DNA of 64,000 nt from Centroberyx gerrardi (Eukaryota > Chordata > Actinopteri > Beryciformes > Berycidae). Location of the stretch: positions 7,812,501 through 7,876,500 of the forward strand of contig NC_136016.1 of NCBI RefSeq assembly GCF_048128805.1. Reading direction: 5' to 3'. Position 1 is the stretch's first letter; the number at the start of each line of letters is the position of its first letter. The notes below the pieces were generated by a model, which was given only the letters and a program-made list of their open reading frames with translations, had not been told where the DNA came from and did not search any database. The position numbers and the translations under genes are program-made. This document shows positions 62,697 through 64,000 of this stretch, piece after piece.

Positions 62697-64000
62697 CTAG
62701 AGAAGTTCTGCAATGTCCCTTTCCACCTTCTGAATGGGACAGTGAAGGTCATAACTGAAACAAAGAAAAGTGCATTAGACCTATGGGCTTACTGTATGTC
62801 TAACTTCAAAGTAAATCGGACATCCATCCAGGTCTATGACGTACCGTCTGAAAGGTACACCATCTGCAGCAAGGAGGAACTTCTCAAAGTTCCACCGAAT
62901 GTCATTGACTTTGATTGGGGACCAGAATAATTTCCTTATATCTCCAATTACAGCGTTTACAAATGGCAAAGAGTCCTGTTATAAAAGAGCAATAGCAGTA
63001 TGCGTTGGTTAGTGAGCATTAATTTCAGGGCAAACAGCTGCAGCATTGACAGCAATAAGATATTTAATGACAACTCATGTTTCATCATTAATAAAATCAA
63101 TTCAAAGCCCAATCCCATACAAAATACACTACCTTGAGATAGGTGAAAAGAGGTTCTTCATTTAATCCGTTCACCTCAACTTTGCCAAACACAGGAAACT
63201 TGGGCACAAACCCCCCGCCAGGTCTCGCATACTTCAGAATATTAAGGGTTTCATGATTTTCCTCTGAAACAAAAACAAACAAATAAGATAAAATGGTGAT
63301 ACAGTGTCTAAGTGTGGCTCCAATAATCCAAAATCCAATCCAATGCTTTAACAGAACTAATTGATAAGGGTGAAAAGGGTTTTTCTTATGTTAGTTTTAT
63401 AAACAGACATGAAAACTGTAATGTGTATATAGGGACTCATGCATAAAACTCTGTGGTAACAGAATAGTGACATGCAAAATCTGCCTGTAAGTTTTATGAA
63501 TGAGCCCCATATAGTGTTTTCTTCCTACTTCTTCAGAACAACTTGTCATATAACACATCTGACTGAGCATGTACATGTGTGTAGGCCTACAGTAGGCTGC
63601 TGATGGCTATAGACCACACTCTGTAAGACTGACAGATAAGAAAGCTTTATTTTTACTAAATAATATTCTTATATATCTGTCCCATTTCAAAAAGTTCACT
63701 GTGCCTACCAGGTGCCTGAAGGCCAAATTGATTACAGGAGAATCCTAGGACGGTGAAGTTGAGATCCCCAAACATTTCCATCAGTGCATTCAGTCGGTGG
63801 AACTGAGGAAGGAGCAACTGAATAAGACACCAACTCAAATGTCTTGACAAAAGAAGACTGCACAGGCTATGTGTTATGAGATTATGTCATACGGTCATTA
63901 TTTATGAGTGCTGATGCAAAAGATTACCTCCTCTATTGTTGACCCTCAGAAAGTGGCAAGGTTGACGATCAGAAGCACCTTACCCCTGTAGTTACTGAGT
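62697..64000 (-). CDS. Selenocysteine glutathione peroxidase (gpx3-like), 3' part
   Basis: Five exons are visible: 64,000-63,928 (cut by the window edge), 63,802-63,709, 63,263-63,133, 62,975-62,845 and 62,754-62,697. They encode the last 161 residues. The first carries NLATFUGS with U encoded by TGA at 63,948-63,946. It is followed by LNALMEMFG, the GFSCNQFG motif holding the catalytic Gln, KYARPGGGFVPKFPVF, and IRWNFEKFL with the catalytic Trp-Asn. Exon borders match the vertebrate GPX3/5/6 group, and the tail (RRYDLHCPIQKVERDIAELL) resembles fish gpx3-type proteins. The enzyme reduces peroxides with glutathione; this subgroup is usually secreted, but the signal peptide would lie outside the window. 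The exact paralogue is undetermined. An ordinary ORF caller would stop at the UGA. Confidence 0.9.

Overview
The window looks like nuclear DNA of a ray-finned (teleost) fish. Protein-coding genes are split into many short exons with GT-AG introns. Their translated exons match vertebrate families along their whole length, and the spacers carry typical teleost dispersed repeats: tRNA-derived SINEs, a decayed LINE, hAT-like and unclassified MITEs, and many CA/CT/AGT microsatellites. No bacterial, organellar or viral gene was seen. All identifications come from reading translated exons by eye; no database was searched.

Layout from left to right. (1) 1-11.3 kb: the first coding exon of spock2 (testican-2, minus strand) at 10,960-11,136. 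Everything to its left appears to be its long first intron, which holds a 1.1 kb AGT-type satellite, a SINE and a palindromic MITE. (2) 11.3-20 kb: gene-poor upstream region with repeats, a 178-bp tandem duplication, a G-quadruplex motif and one unexplained exon-like reading frame. (3) 20.2-30.5 kb: ascc1 (minus) and anapc16 (plus) start head to head, followed by ddit4 (plus) behind a compact TATA promoter. (4) 31-36 kb: dnajb12 (minus). (5) 37.2-43.9 kb: scd (plus) with a long 3' UTR. (6) 44-48.3 kb: spacer with a decayed LINE, MITEs and a CCAAT-containing promoter-like stretch. (7) 48.3-59.4 kb: sec31b (minus), reconstructed as 25 coding exons and 1,213 residues, including one GC-AG intron. 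(8) 59.6-62.2 kb: ndufb8 (minus). (9) 62.5 kb to the right edge: the 3' part of a secreted-type glutathione peroxidase gene (minus), with an in-frame UGA selenocysteine codon and a SECIS-like stem just after the stop.

The order spock2-ascc1-anapc16-ddit4-dnajb12 matches human 10q22.1, and scd-sec31b-ndufb8 matches human 10q24.31. Two blocks that lie tens of Mb apart on human chromosome 10 are therefore adjacent here, with the join between dnajb12 and scd. The genes do not form one pathway. Themes present are stress signalling (ddit4, dnajb12, gpx), ER and secretory function (dnajb12, scd, sec31b), mitosis (anapc16), alkylation-damage and ribosome surveillance (ascc1) and respiration (ndufb8). 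No wholly new system is evident. The best leads are the selenoprotein with its SECIS, a promoter-proximal segment duplicated inside sec31b, a higher-order AGT satellite with an internal strand switch, a large palindromic MITE, and two exon-like frames with no recognised gene.
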